From positions 3,038,001 to 3,102,000 of the forward strand of contig JAHWDD010000006.1 of NCBI GenBank assembly GCA_023897205.1: a stretch of DNA of 64,000 nucleotides. Reading direction: 5' to 3'. This stretch comes from Exophiala sp. HKRS030. Taxonomy: Eukaryota > Ascomycota > Eurotiomycetes > Chaetothyriales > Herpotrichiellaceae. Positions within the stretch are counted from its first letter, which is position 1. The number at the start of each line of letters is the position of its first letter. Made by a program: the position numbers and the translations under genes. Positions 35,980-48,950 of this stretch are shown here, piece by piece. The notes under the pieces are model-generated. The model had not been told where the DNA came from. It made no database searches and saw only the letters and a list, made by a program, of their open reading frames with translations.

Positions 35980-38378
35980 TCAATCCAGCTTGAGTATGAT
36001 ACCCGCATACATCTTGCCAATCTGGGGCTCCTCGACTTCGCCGCTGGTGAAGCAGCAATGGCCTACTTCTGTCATCTGATCCCCTCCTGGCACTGCACCC
36101 CACTGCACGGGATTTAGGTGGGCGTCGACATCCCACGTGGGCCGATGACATGCCGCCGCAATCGCCGCACTGCAGCTGCCCACAAGTGGAATGCCGCTGT
36201 TGTACCTCAGACGACTTAATCCGATCACACCGACGATGGTGGCCGCCCCGACCAACAGCACCGTCAACATCGCAACCGGCGAAAATCCACAGGTAGCGAG
36301 CGCTACGGGCGTGGCCATCGTCCCTAGCGGTGTGTATTCGCTTACGACGGCGAGGAATATGGACTGTGAGACGAGCCAATGTAGTAGGCCTGAGAGCACC
36401 ATCAGCGGGATACCCATGCGGTAAGGTAGCTGGAGGAAGTGCTTGCTCCGCTGACCGCCCTGGGGTGTGGAGACGCGCAGCGTCTTGCGCTCGCGGGCAA
36501 AGTCGCTCCACTCGTCGGCCAGAAACATGCTCGTCAGCAAGCCATTGAGGTTGAGGTAGAGGAACGAGAGGATCGTCTGCGGCAAGTTGGCGATCAGTAT
36601 GCTGGCGAGGATCTTGGTCGACGGGTCAGTCATCCTTTCGATGTCCCACCCGGTGATGAGCGTGTTGACATTTATGGCTCCAAAGCCCAAGTTCCATATG
36701 GAAATCGATCTTTCCTTGGAAGCAACTTGCCGGCTCGCCCATATAAGAAGAAGCCCCACGACAAGGAGCGCGATCGCCATCAGCCCCATCGTGAAGATCC
36801 AGCGACGCACGCTGGCCGCTTGAGACCACCTGTAGCGGCGAGCTGTAGCGGGCCGTCCCTGCGGTTCGGTGGCACCAGCAACAGAGGGCCAGAGCTGTGG
36901 CCGGCTTTGGACTAACTTTCCATCTGGGTCGATCTCCATCTCCTCCCTGATCACGTCTTGGCGGGTTAGGAGGCAGAGTCCCTCAGTCGTCGAGTCCGGT
37001 CGTTGGAGGAATGACGCGACCGCATCCCCTATGGTGATGAGTGGCGACCCGCATAGCCGGAACGCGACAATCGCCATGAGCACTAACTTTGCGGCATTGC
37101 AAGCTATCACAGTGAAGATGATTGGGATGTTGCCACTCAAGCTACACGATTCCTCGACCGTCTCGCTCAAACAGTACTGAACCTGGTAGCCCCATGGCTC
37201 CCATTCGTCTGACGCCGCTTCGATTTCGGAAACGTAAGCATCGCAAGACGTCGCTCTATTCTCGTAGATTCTGGCAATCGCCCGGCAGATCCTACTATTG
37301 TCAGTGTCGTGTAGCAACTGGAGTGTGGACGGGTAGACATCGACTGACCAGTCGTAGGGCTTATATCCCAATCCTCCAATAACCTCATTTGGTTTATATC
37401 TTTCTATGGTGAGCAACGAATTATTGCCCTGGTCGTCGTTTGATACGAGGACGATGCTCCTTCGACTGGACAGAAATTCTTGAGCATAGTTTCGAATGCA
37501 TTGCTTCACGTCTAAGTGTTCAAAGCTGCCACTCCCGATTTTGCCTTGAATAGTTGCAGGATCGACGTCGCTAGTGATGTCGTAACCGTCAAGGCGACCT
37601 GTGACTGTGTGCGAGACATTCAGTGCCGCGGTTAGATCGAAGGCGGCCCCAGTAACAAAATCTGGCGTCACGATGAGAATATTGTAGTCGTTGTTCGAGA
37701 GAGATGAGTAGAATGCCGAGTTATACCTACCACACCGATTAGAGAAGATGATATCCTTCAATCTGGCAGCAATACTAACATTAGATGTAACGGGATCGAA
37801 GTCAATGCCAAAATCCACCACATGAGATTTTTGTGAAGAGCAACGGCCCTTAGATTGTGCATATTGGGTACTCCGATATCCAGATACTTCCCCTGAGAAT
37901 GAGCCTTGTCGATCTCTTCGCGCGTAGGAGCAGACAGACACTGCATGCAATAGTTTGACCCACCGAGCAGCAGCGTGCTCAGGATGTTGATGGCCAAGTG
38001 TACCCAGATGCTCAGCTGCTTGGCCGTGTTGCAATCACCACTGAAGACCTCGGTCAGCCCGCCGGCATTCTTTTCCTTTGTAAAAAGCCAGATGCCAACT
38101 CCGAGATTGACACAGAGTGATATCGATGCCAGTCCTGCAGCGGACGTCGCGCCGCCTCGCCATCCCGAGAACAGGGTCGCAGTAGAAGCGGAGCTTATTG
38201 GTCTTTCTTTGGTTGGCGCCAGTCCTCCAGGAAGATCTGACGCTACTGTTGGAATGCCGCTGAACCTGCGACTTCCACGATCAGTCGTATGACTGGTCCT
38301 GGATTCGATATCCTCGTACTGTGCACCTGGGTCGTCATCGTGCATCTGACCAGAAATCCGAGTGTAAGCAGGAGTCAT
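35980..38378 (-). CDS. DUF6536-type polytopic membrane protein
   Basis: Exon 1 (38378-37780) and exon 2 (37726-35980), with a 53-base intron (GTTAGT...GGTAG) whose removal joins SIPLHLM to YNSAFYSSLSNND; 781 residues. The disordered N-terminus (about 80 residues) is followed by membrane helices: SAAGLASISLCVNLGVGIWL, a second ending GGSNYCMQCLSAPTREEID (the family's recognisable motif), and a third, NLMWWILALTSIPLHLM. A large loop precedes about five more helices, including LIANLPQTILSFLYLNLNGL, which is typical of the family. DUF6536 proteins are abundant in filamentous fungi and have no established function. Start chosen at MTPAYTRIS, the only ATG before the conserved part. Confidence 0.85.
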
Positions 38379-39739
38379 TGTCTCGATCTCATTGACTACA
38401 ATATCACGGTACCTCGAAAGCAGGCACCGCCAGAACAAACTGCCAACCAGTTTCTAATGCATTGAAACGAAGGGAATGGTGGAATCTCGGGGCATGCCAA
38501 AAGCCTGGGTGCTTAGGGCCTTTGTAGATACATGTTGATCCCGGGTACTTAACCTACCGTAAGGCTGTGACCATTTAATGCAAGTGTTGGCTGCAATCTT
38601 GTCGCCAAACATGTTGAAACCTGAAACCCTGAAGGCCGGGGCGGAATGAAGTACAGCCTGCAATACAAAGACTATCGTCGTTAACCATTGGCCCTTTACC
38701 GAGAGGACTTGGGCATAGCGAAAGTTTGCAGACACCGGGTGTCGCAGATGTTGGAGATCCACAGGGCTAATCCGTTGTGCCCGCTGCACGTGCTCCTTGG
38801 CAACCTGATAAATGCAGATAGGCACAAGGGGCCTGTGGGGGCCGCACCTTTTTAAGTGAACAGAAACAGAGGCTGTGGATTGTATTTTCACTTCCCACCA
38901 CGCCGACTCATTCCCCATATCGCCAACTAAATATAGAAGATACTATGAAGTATAATGTGACCGTTCTTCGAGGTACGCCAGTCTTTCCCGAATCAAATCA
39001 CGTGGTATTTGAAGGGTTACAACCCGTCCTAACCGAATTACTATGTCGTATCTCGCCGATTTACCTGGTGTTGCCTGAGGAGGTGCTTAGGCTCTGAGGC
39101 TGCTTACCTAAAGGCTCAGCTAAAACCAGCCTTTAAAGCGGCCATCGCTTAGACTCTAGGCTTGAACCGGAGATAGAGTAATGAGGGTTTTCGTTCTCGA
39201 GTACTAGGTACTTACTCTGAGTCTAGACTGTGGGTACCTAGGTACGTATATTAGGTAGACCTACATTAGGTAAATCTGAGACTGAGGTATTGAGGCTGTC
39301 CAATATCAGTTACTACTGGGCAGATAGTAGTAGTTTAAAGGACGTCAGGCTAATTGTCCAGGTCAATGGCTACAGGCTGAGGAAGAGAGAGGCGGAGGGG
39401 CTCACGGGGGCTCACTGGGGCTCACTGGGGTTCCAAGGTGTGTACATCCCCACCGCGCCACCCACGCGTTCACCTTCCCATTCAACCCAACGTTTGTACT
39501 TTGGCCCGCAGTCGTTCGCCGGTTCTCCGTACGCAGTCTTCGAGGCTTTTACACACCGTCGCCCTGGACTACCCCACCTCAAAAGACTCCAAGGTGCTGA
39601 TCAACACTCGAATGTTCGTGACAAACCATCATTTTGACCCAACAACTTTATCCCGTTCTCTGTTCCAGGCCCTATCACCATCCGCAGTAAAGGCCTGCAT
39701 CTTCAGCCAGTAGAAACAAGTTCCCATCGAGCCTTCGCC
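38379..39739. other. Intergenic between the divergent DUF6536 and Pin1 genes
   Basis: A 1.36 kb shared upstream region. The palindrome TACCTAGGTA lies at 39235-39244 amid several AGGTAC/TAGGTA words (39200-39280). GGGGCTCACT-type tandem repeats lie at about 39397-39431. Minus-strand ORF 38918-38454 has no domain and is not supported. Confidence 0.5.
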
Positions 39740-40394
39740 ATGGTACGTTGTTCCTTGAATACAATCCCACCACCTCACTGTTGCCCCAGGGCGTGACTGA
39801 CCAATCTAGTCCGACACTGGATTGCCTCCAGGTTGGGAGGTTCGACACTCCAACTCAAAGAACCTTCCCTACTACTTCAATTCAAAGACCCATGAGTCAA
39901 GATGGGAGCCTCCAGAAGATGCCGACACGGAGAAACTCAAGATCTACATGGCTCAACACCATAGTTCTGCCAACACCCGCATCGATGGTGCCGCTTCCGA
40001 TGGCAAAATTCGTGCAGCCCACCTTCTCGTGAAACACAAGGGCAGTCGAAGACCGTCAAGTTGGAGAGAAACAAACATCACACGATCAAAAGAGGAAGCC
40101 ATTCAATTGCTCAAAAGCTATGAAGAACAAATCCGATCGGGCTCAAAGAGTCTCGGGGATCTTGCTGTCTCAGAATCAGATTGCAGCAGTGCGCGTAAGA
40201 GGGGTGATTTGGGCTTCTTTGGTAAGGGCCAAATGCAGAAGGAGTTTGAGGACGCAGCTTTCGCTTTGCAACCCGGTGAGATGAGCGGAGTGGTTGAGAC
40301 AGCCTCTGGCGTCCACCTTATTGAACGGTAGGCTTGATGGTAAGGGCATGACTTGGGACAACTTTCGCTAATCCTTTTGATCAGGATTCAGTAG
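39740..40394 (+). CDS. ess1: Pin1/Ess1-type peptidyl-prolyl cis-trans isomerase
   Basis: Exon 1 is only the ATG (39740-39742), followed by GTACGT. Exon 2 is 39810-40327 and exon 3 is 40385-40394, which ends the protein with IQ. Total 176 residues, the normal size. The WW domain (LPPGWEVRHSNSKNLPYYFN...SRWEPP) lies at about residues 5-36. The parvulin domain starts IRAAHLLVKHKGSRRPSSWR, carrying the basic phosphate-binding patch; the active-site Cys region ESDCSSARKRGDLGFFGKGQ and the terminal GVHLIER follow. It isomerises pSer/pThr-Pro bonds, notably in the Pol II CTD, in the nucleus. Confidence 0.94.
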
Positions 40395-41255
40395 GACTTT
40401 CTAGTCACGAAAGACGACATACTTCCTTCACACCTTGCTTTCTTCTCTCTCCTTCTTTGCTTGCTTGGCATGGGACAGTTCATTTGGCAGCAACTCGGGC
40501 GGACAACACTTGTCCTCAACTAAGCTTATCTGCGCGGCACAGACAATGATGCCTATACCGATGATTATGTTTTCCTCCAACTCTCGCACTCCCCAATGTG
40601 AATATAGCTCAAGAAATACTTGAAAATGAGAGGTTTGTTCTTCGATGCGACAATGTCTCTGACGTCGAACGCCCTGCCGACTGGCAACCTGGTAAGACCA
40701 AGGCAGTCATATGAAATTAGAAGTCGACTTTACCATTCGGCATCGGCAATTTTGAATCCTTTCAAGTTTCTGAGCCTTCTAACGAGCAGTAAGCCCGGCA
40801 ATACTATTTCGAATTTACAGTGGGTCTTTAAAGATATGATGCTTTTTCGTGCATGGTATTGACCGTACGTCACAAACGGCTTTCTTTGTCCAGCCAATAC
40901 AGGAATACCATGTTTTGGCACGAGCCGGTTTACCTAGCCGCGACCAAAGAGGTAACATCATTTTCCCACGACTCCTGGTCAAATCCCCTGCCAATCAGGA
41001 TCACCCGGACGTTTGTGCCATGCCCCTCGTCCAAAACATTATCAACCTCCCGGAACGCCTCTGACAACGACATGGCGACTATAAAACATACTCATCCGCT
41101 CTTCATCTGTTGTCGAATTCGCTACACACTATATTTATTGTACCATCCCCCATGACTTTGCTGACGGACGTTGTGATCAAGACTTTCGACCTCTCTCTGT
41201 ACTGAATCTCATCCTAAGCCCCGTTCTTTCCCCTTTACTCCTCCTTTGTTCCCCC
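40395..41255. other. Intergenic
   Basis: Only short ORFs without family signals are present. The right end has a TATAAA (41082), AT-rich words and a pyrimidine-rich stretch before the start at 41256. Confidence 0.5.
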
Positions 41256-41979
41256 ATGTCAAAAATGTTGTCCTACCTTACCCCAGACGCACTCTTTCTG
41301 GCACCGCCGCACTCTCATGATCCATGCGATGTTTCACATGTGGCCTCATTGCCGCAATCAATGCTCGATCAGCTTCCTGAGTCGGTGCAAAATGCTCTGT
41401 GGACACTACAAGAATCCACCTCGATTGTCTATGCTTCTTACGTGAGACTACAAGAATTACTTGAGGAACGTTTCGACAGGCTCGTACCTCTACCCTTTGC
41501 CACTGGCTCACTATCCAGGAGATGTGAGTACAGAATGGAAATTTAGTTGAAACTGTCGTCCCTAATCTGACATAGATTCCGAAGGAGCATACTTCAACTA
41601 CGTCAACCATTTTGCGGCTGAGCAACGCTATCTGATCGAGGATGCTTTTCCCGACTGGAGACATAAAGCTTCCAGGACTGGGTTGAAGAATTATCATGAT
41701 CTCAACTTGACCTTCCGTGGGGAAGATATGACCATTGCCGAATGGTTTACTCGCTTGCATACGGCGGTTACATTTTGGTGTCACGAAGCTAGAGCTACGG
41801 AGCTTCCCGATTTTGACACTACCGTTCTCGAGTACCAGTCCCAGACAAATTCGCCATCTAGCGACATATCCGTACAGGACTCCGAAGATCTGATCAACCA
41901 GCCGGTTAAGACCGCACGAAAGCCGGTGGACGCAGAAATCTTTGAGTTGGAGGTGGCCAGGGCTCTCGCAGCACTTTAG
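41256..41979 (+). CDS. Uncharacterised fungal protein (two exons)
   Basis: Exons 41256-41523 and 41576-41979 (donor GTGAGT, acceptor CATAG) join SRRY to SEGAYFNYVNHF, giving 223 residues. There is no signal peptide, membrane helix or motif that I recognise. The middle is rich in aromatic residues (AYFNYVNHFAAEQRYL and EWFTRLHTAVTFWCHE), suggesting a globular domain; the last 60 residues are polar. A pyrimidine-rich leader just before the ATG supports expression. No function can be given. Confidence 0.65.
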
Positions 41980-44900
41980 GCCACTTACATGGTCATGTGC
42001 GGTGTGCTCGGGCGTATGGCAGAAAGAGACGTGGCATTCGAAGCGTTCCTTCGCCGCTCGCTGTATTCACCATGATTTTTGTGTAACAGAGTTAGGAAAG
42101 TTTTAGTCATGAAAGGATGGCCTCACCATCATCCATGGGTTTGCAACTATCATTGTGTAAGATGAGTGTTTATTAGGCGGCCAATGGAAAGGAAAACGGA
42201 TGAATCAAAGTAGGATGTAGCCTCAGTGGCCAACGTTTCAACGAACTCAAGAATGAGCAAATATCTCTCCGTTTGCATATACCGTCCATCACGGTCGAGA
42301 CCGAGGGAATAACCTGCAGCAGAGATGCTGTCTCGATCCATCCACTGACTAGGTACTACTTCTCTCCTCGTCAAGAGCACCAGGATTATCTGTTTGATCC
42401 CCATCTCGTTAGCCTATCCTCGCTTAGGTGACATTTGCACATGCACATGCAGATGTGGTGTCTGCCTGCTCTCCAGCTCCCGGGCGGCCGGCACATCGCA
42501 CGTGGATGCATCACTTCTGCTACTTCAGCTTCTGTTTTGTCAGGCCCGTTCTTACCCTTGGGACGTTACCAGCTGACGACGCGTCGTTGGTCAGTCTAGC
42601 CAAGAACTCCGACGTGATACGAGAGAAACGCAGAAACTTTACATTTATGAGCTCTAAGCTCTTGTGAATTGAACTCGATCGTACAGTCCTACAAGGGTCG
42701 TGGCAAACTTGACTTCCTCGACACTAACTAGTTGGCTTGATCTCTAAATAAGGAGCCATTTACGGCAGCTAGGATGGTGCCTCCATGCCGCAAAGCCAAA
42801 AAAGCGAGGAGCTTCTCTTTCCGAAATTACTGGTCGTCTTGACCCAATTACAAATGCTTGCTTCCTGTCTGTCACCAATCTAGCTTCGACCTTCAGGAAC
42901 ATACGATAGAGCTCTTGTAGAGACTGTTCGACAACAATAGATGACTGCCGGCAACTGTCTTCCCCAAGACTGTATCTATCAAGTCCCGATCCTACCCGGT
43001 TGTGGCCCAACCCCGCCACCAAGAATAAAACTCTTCGGCTCAACCAAAAGCGATAGCAGAATCAGCACGCTGATCTGCCAGAACAGTACTCTTCAGAGTC
43101 CAACACACATCGCGGCGAATCGTTGACATCGTGGCACCTACCTGCATACAGATTGGCCCTGCAACCAAATCCCAATCTCGAGGACGTCTACTTGCTGCCG
43201 CCTTGCACTTGTGTTTCGTTGGAGCTCTCCTTCGCCACAGCAACACTAATGAGGTTGTGTCGAAACTGACGAGTCCAGGTCTAACAAGTCGCCTCGAAAA
43301 ATTGCTCAATTTGACTTTGATTACAAGCACCTCACCAATAGATTCTCACCTCCAGCATGAGTCAGGCAGCAGTTCTCATGCCAGACAATGCTGGCGCCCA
43401 CACCGAAATGTGCATTTCCTAGAGTCAATGTAGTGTCAATTGCTCTCTGCTAATGCCGTCGACGATGTCTAACCAAGCGTCTTCCAATTGGTCGAAAAAG
43501 ATGCGCCATGAGCTGTCATGGCTCCGAGAAGTAACACTTGTCGACTTCACAGCGTCTTATTCTCCGTACACCTCTAGGTCTGTCACTTCGCGAGTTTGTT
43601 TTTTTCAATAGCGTATTCCTGCTTTCGGAGAGTTTCTTCACAAACCCCTGAAGCTTGAAGTTCCTATCACCAATCATCTGGTCTCAGCCAGAATGCAGGA
43701 AAGCAAATATATCACAGGTGTGCATCTGGCACGATGTGGATACTGCTGGATATCTAGCAATATGGTCTCGTGCTTACTGAACATCTGTTCACGACAGTAT
43801 TGCCTCTCCTCTTGCCGCACCCATTCCCCTCCCCTTTTCTCACCTACACTGCCTATTCTTGGACATCCACTTTTCATTCCGCGCTTTTTGTGTATCCCTT
43901 TTCATTATGTCCGCGACTTCGCTGAGAGCCGGTACATCCTCGGAACATCTTCTCGCTTAGAATCGGATCTTGTGCACTAATCAAGACGCCTTGTACTGTC
44001 ACACAAGGGATCAGATCTAGCAAGGCCTGGGACATGTTTGGGCAGCAGCGGGGTAAATTTCACCATGCACCGAAGCTTCTGAGATCGGTCACGAACACTC
44101 ATGAACTAATCGAGAGATGCAGGTAGTCGTACGAAGTTCGCCTTTGCGTAACCTTGAAGAACGACCTATTGGCTTGTTGGATCAGGGATAATGATCACGG
44201 CATGGAGGTGGAAAAGGGAACCATGAAGACTACTTTTCCGGCATGTTTCCACCAGCGACGACGACAAACGTGCATCAGACATGGTGGCTTGCACCAGTAA
44301 TGTAAGGCTGGATTGCACATGTCGTCTGGGTCTTCGTGAGAGACCTGGCTCAGAGCATAACATGTCCGTGCACGTCCAAGCGAAGTCCTGCAGGAGTGTG
44401 CATCAGTTTCGAGCTTGGTTTTCACGCGATATCCAGAATTCCGTTCATTACAAGGACTTTTCAGTCGATGCATCTTCAAGATTAGAGAACTTTTGCAACA
44501 TGAAGTTCCAGATTCCCTAATTTCTTGAACTGGCAAGCCGAACGGAAAAGGATCGCGGATCTTACCGGTTCTCATGCATGGTCGAGAGTATCCGCTCCGA
44601 AGCCTATCATTATCGCCTAGACTATCTGACATGGCTTCCAAGTTCTAGGTCTGTGGAAATGAAGGAGTTACCTTCAAGGTTATGAAATTACAGGCCGCAA
44701 CAATAACTCTTGAGTGGTCTTGGGCACCATCTTGAAGCTCTCGTCGCGAGCTTGGAGAATTCTGGTTGCCAGAGATCCTTGGTCCCCTTCTCAATATCTT
44801 AATCTCATCTGAAAGCCGTAGATCTCGTCACTTCGGTGGTTGTCGTCCCGCAGCGCTGGACCTGCAGGTACCATGAACCGCAGTTTGTCCCTTAGCTTAC

Positions 44901-47900
44901 CCACTGACTCGAGCCTCCCAGCCTGGTGAAGAAAAGTCTCATGATACTTGGATCTGTCAAAATATACCAGTCTTTGTTGAGGTGTATCGTAAAAATTCCC
45001 GTGGTACCCGGTACCAATGCCCTTGGCCATCACCTGATGTCGCCGGCCCGGTGAGCTGGTAGACCCTCGTCGCAGGATACCGATGGTACGCAACAATTTG
45101 AGTAACAGCCAACCAGCTTCGATCTTGGCCAATCCAACATCCGCTCATCGTCCGGAGTCCATGGGATCAAGTAATTCTGTCAGTGGCTAGGTCCCGAGCG
45201 GAAAGTCGAACTGAGCGCTCTCGGCATCAACTATCCCTCGGCCGTGGTATCCCATTAGCAATCGCGAAGATGGTGCATCGCTCCCTTCCGGCCCGTCCCT
45301 CCAAGGCGCGTCTAGACGTTGCCTGCCAGCTGTCCCCAGCCCAAAGACCCCTTTCCCTTTCGTGTTTCTCTCTTCTTCTCCAGCTCCCAGCGCAAGGCAA
45401 TGGAACAAAAAGCTGATGAAAAAAAGAAGGGTGAGAGCCCTCCGCATCACAAGGCGACAGTGTAAGACCAAGGACACAGAACGCCGGCCTGGGAATTCAC
45501 CTTACGCGAGCGCAAGGGCATGTTCCCAGAGCCGACAGAGGAAATTCCAATGATTGGACTAAACCAGATATGGTTCCAAGGCGCTGTGGCCTGGATATCA
45601 GAGATTAATCTTGATAAGAACAGATACTACATTTGATCTAAGCCAGATGGCAAAGAGTGTTGGAGAAAAGAAAGAAAAAGAGGGAGAAGAAGTCGGGGAG
45701 AGACGTGGTACTTATACGCTGGTTTGTTGGGAGAGACGACACGGACGGAAATGGCAATCGCGGCGCTGCTGCCTGTTTGCTTGACTGCCTGCCTGCGCGG
45801 TGTGGGTCGAGGACAGTGAAGTGTCGCAGGCAGCAGCCGCTTTTGGGTGTGTTGGTTTCGCGCTCTTCACTGTTGAGGCGGTGAAGACTTCAGAGGTTTA
45901 TGGATCGGGAAGGAATGCAAGAAAATCTGGAACTCCTTCCTGTTTTTTCGAAGGTTGGATTTAAGTTGGGCGGAAAAGGTGGTGCCGCTCGTTTTGTGGG
46001 TGTTCGTTAAACTTCAAGGGAAAATAGTCTGCGTGGGCCCCCTTTCTAAGCTAGCCTTGCAGATCGACCCGGGTCCTTGTACGGAGTAGTCAGCGAACTA
46101 CTTGGTACCTTGATCTGAATTCTTGCCAAAGCGGTTCTCCACAGCCTAGCAACGTTTTGTAGAATGAATTCTGATGCGTTTACTTTTTCGAGGCTGAAAA
46201 GGCTTTGATACTACAATGGGGACTAGCGCCTTTGAATGCAAGATGAAATGGTGAACGAATGGTCTAAAGTACAGCAAAACCCATGATTGCACGTGATCTA
46301 AGGCTACTACTGTCAGTGACTCATTTTATTTTCATTTTCACTGGTCCAGACAGCATCTGGCCTACGCAATTTGTACTTGTCTCCGACTGATGAATTACTT
46401 TATGTTCGAAAATACTCACGAAAATCAATCAAGCCGGACAGAGAGCGTCTGAAGTGTCTACCAATGTAAGCAAGGCGCCATTATTTACTTCACCATCTCC
46501 ATGCTTCTAGAGTCCAGACCAAGACAGGAGTTGAAGCTCCAGACCGCACAGCTGCATGTTGTAAGCTGGGACTGATGGAGGGAGATAAGGTCAGGCAAAT
46601 TCACTGCTCTGGAGTTTCCAAGCGCGATATAACGGATTCCAGGTCACATGTCAACCTCCAGGTCCGGAACCGTGACCTGCTTTCAACTGCTCGGCTCTAT
46701 CAAATCCGCATTGAATGTCTTGTGATTAGTACGGAAAGGCAATACCTGGCAAAAGACCTCGCGTACGGGTCACGGCACAACGGCGAAACTGTAAGTGCCT
46801 TATGAGGCTCGATGTCCATTTCTTCAGCCAAGATCAGAAGGCCATTTCAAGCCACCAACACAATATGACACAATGCAGAGAAGCGACTTTGCCAGCTTTC
46901 TAGTCCTGCCTAAGGTCTGGAGATTCGGTATGCGTACTGTTGAGAGGCCAGGCTTTGCCATACAGCTCTGATGGTTTTCAAAGGAACAGGACAGCCGGGG
47001 TGTCTTGGCGACTAGACCCATGATTCGTCTTCAACTTTTATCATGAATAGCTTCATCTCGCTGCGGTAGGCCTACACAGTGGGAGCGGACGAGCTGGAAG
47101 GGGCAACGGGCGTGCCGAGTGGTCGAGGAGGCCAAATACCGACCAAAATAGCATTGAAGTGGGCAATTCGTAATGAGTACCTTTAATCTCGAGGCCCTGG
47201 CTCTGAAGACGTGTAGGGTTCATCGGCGTGTTGGGGATAAACAAAGACGCAGCGTTATGTGTCGACGATCGATGTCCGTTGATTCTGGAAGTGCATTATC
47301 CAGAGTCTTCTGAGCTCCTGCGACAATTACAAGTCCACAGTCATGCCCTGCAATTGCGAATGTAAGAAGTACTTAGTAAGGTAGCGTCACGAAGTGAATG
47401 CCTTTTGCCTGGAAGAATATCAGTGATTAATGGCTTCTGGCATCCCCACACTGGCTGATCCAACCCAGCCTATCAACATTCAAGGATAACCAATTCTTAT
47501 CAGCAACATCAACTCCCCGATCGACACGACCATCCATCACTTATCTATTGTGCATGCTGCGCGGAGAAACTGCTTGACATCACATTTCCCATTTCCCAAG
47601 CTGTTCCCCAGACAGCTATCGAATGGATACGCTGCGGACAACCTTTTCGAGGCTGTAATCGCCCTGCAGCCACTATGATTGGTTTATCCCACCCCAAAAA
47701 TGTTCATGCTGGAGACTGCTTGCTTTCCGAAGTCAACGGATCTGCCCTGGCTGCGACGCAAACCCGCGGAGTAGACTTGCAGCGTATTCCACAATTGTGT
47801 CTCTCGACAAGGACTCTTCTGATATAGGTTTGGCCTTGGAACTTACCACTGACACTTGATCGCGTATTGTACTAGCTGACTTTACGAACTTCAAAGCCTT

Positions 47901-47946
47901 CTTTGAGAGTAGGACCCGATCGTAATACCCTGCGCTTCCACTCAAC
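41980..47946. other. Gene-poor stretch of about 6 kb
   Basis: I find no ORF with domain, consistent coding signal or good exon chain on either strand. Minus-strand ORFs at 43330-43040, 43043-42744 and 42404-42150 are protein-like only in composition. A minus-strand ORF 45477-45187 has an internal MRRALTLLFFISFLFHCLAL that looks like a signal peptide but ends without a domain. Promoter-like pyrimidine tracts occur at 43800-43910 and a purine-rich run at 45660-45695. It may hold noncoding RNA, regulatory DNA or decayed genes. Confidence 0.4.
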
Positions 47947-48950
47947 ATGTCTGACCCTATGACGATACAAGAAGAGTCCGACCATTTCTCACCTTACCGA
48001 TCAGATGGCAAGCTGTACGGGTTCGTGTGCGTGGTCACCGGAGCTAATATGCCGGTCGGAGGCGCCATTGTGACGGAACTAGCAGGTCGGTACAAGCCAA
48101 AAGCACAAGAGCCTGGTTGCTCAAGACTCGCAAGAGAACAGTCTTTACTGACGAAAATCATTTGGCTCGAACAGCACACGGCGCAGCTTGCATCTATGCG
48201 TGCACGACATCAGCTACCCCTAGCAGCAATCTGCAATCTACCCTCACGAGCCTCTACCCGAACACTAAGATCATCGACTATCCCTACTCCATCTCCTCGG
48301 AACAGGACACCCTCACACTCATCGACGAAGCCTTGAACACCTGGGGACGCCTCGACGTGTGGGTGTGCAGCTCAGGACTCCTGGGCCCTCCCTCGATCGA
48401 ACAGACGACACCCGCTGATCTACAAAAGTGTTTCGAAGCGAACAGCCTGGCACCCTTCTTCGCGCTCAAATACGCCCCGCCTGCGATGCAAAAGACCTCC
48501 CCCAAAGGGAGCTATACCAATGCCGCGCCCAAGGATCGCCGTTACGGAAGCATCATCGTCGTCAGTTCGACAGCGAGCACATACGGTGGGTGCTGGGGTC
48601 CTTGCTACACCATGTCCAGCCACGCGGCTCTGGGTGTGGTAAGGTCGGGGGTTGCTGTGTTGAAAGGGACAGGCATTCGAATCAACGCAATCAGTCCCGG
48701 ACAGATTGACGTGGGTGTCAGCTTGAACGGTTTCGATGCGCGTGGAAATCATTCGCAGTTGCCGCCTGCGGAGTTGCAGAGTCCACAGGCACAAAAGATG
48801 AACATTGGTCTAGAGAGGGCTGGACTCCCGCAGGAGGTTGGCAGGGTTGCAGGTTTCTTGGCTAGTGGGTTCAGTAGCTATATCACTGGGGCGAATATGG
48901 TTGTTGACGGCGGTGCGAGTGTCATGTGTCCTCTGATGGTCCCGATATAG
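47947..48950 (+). CDS. Short-chain dehydrogenase/reductase (SDR) with altered active site
   Basis: Exons 47947-48085 and 48175-48950 (intron GTCGGT...AACAG) give 304 residues. The cofactor loop is VVTGANMPVGGAIVTELAAH, split by the intron, resembling TGxxxGxG with a changed third glycine context. The strand motif VWVCSSGLLGP replaces the usual NNAG. The catalytic Ser lies in VVSSTAST. The Tyr motif is YTMSSHAALG, so the expected Lys four residues after Tyr is Ser. INAISPGQIDVG and GANMVVDGGASV close the fold. An NAD(P)-binding oxidoreductase fold is secure; substrate unknown and catalysis questionable. Confidence 0.85.

Noticed and set aside
38454..38918. 154-codon minus-strand ORF upstream of the DUF6536 gene
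   Set aside because: No domain or signal; more likely 5' UTR or promoter of that gene.
44195..44641. 148-codon minus-strand ORF in the gene-poor region
   Set aside because: Cys/Arg-rich random-looking composition, no domain, no splice partners.
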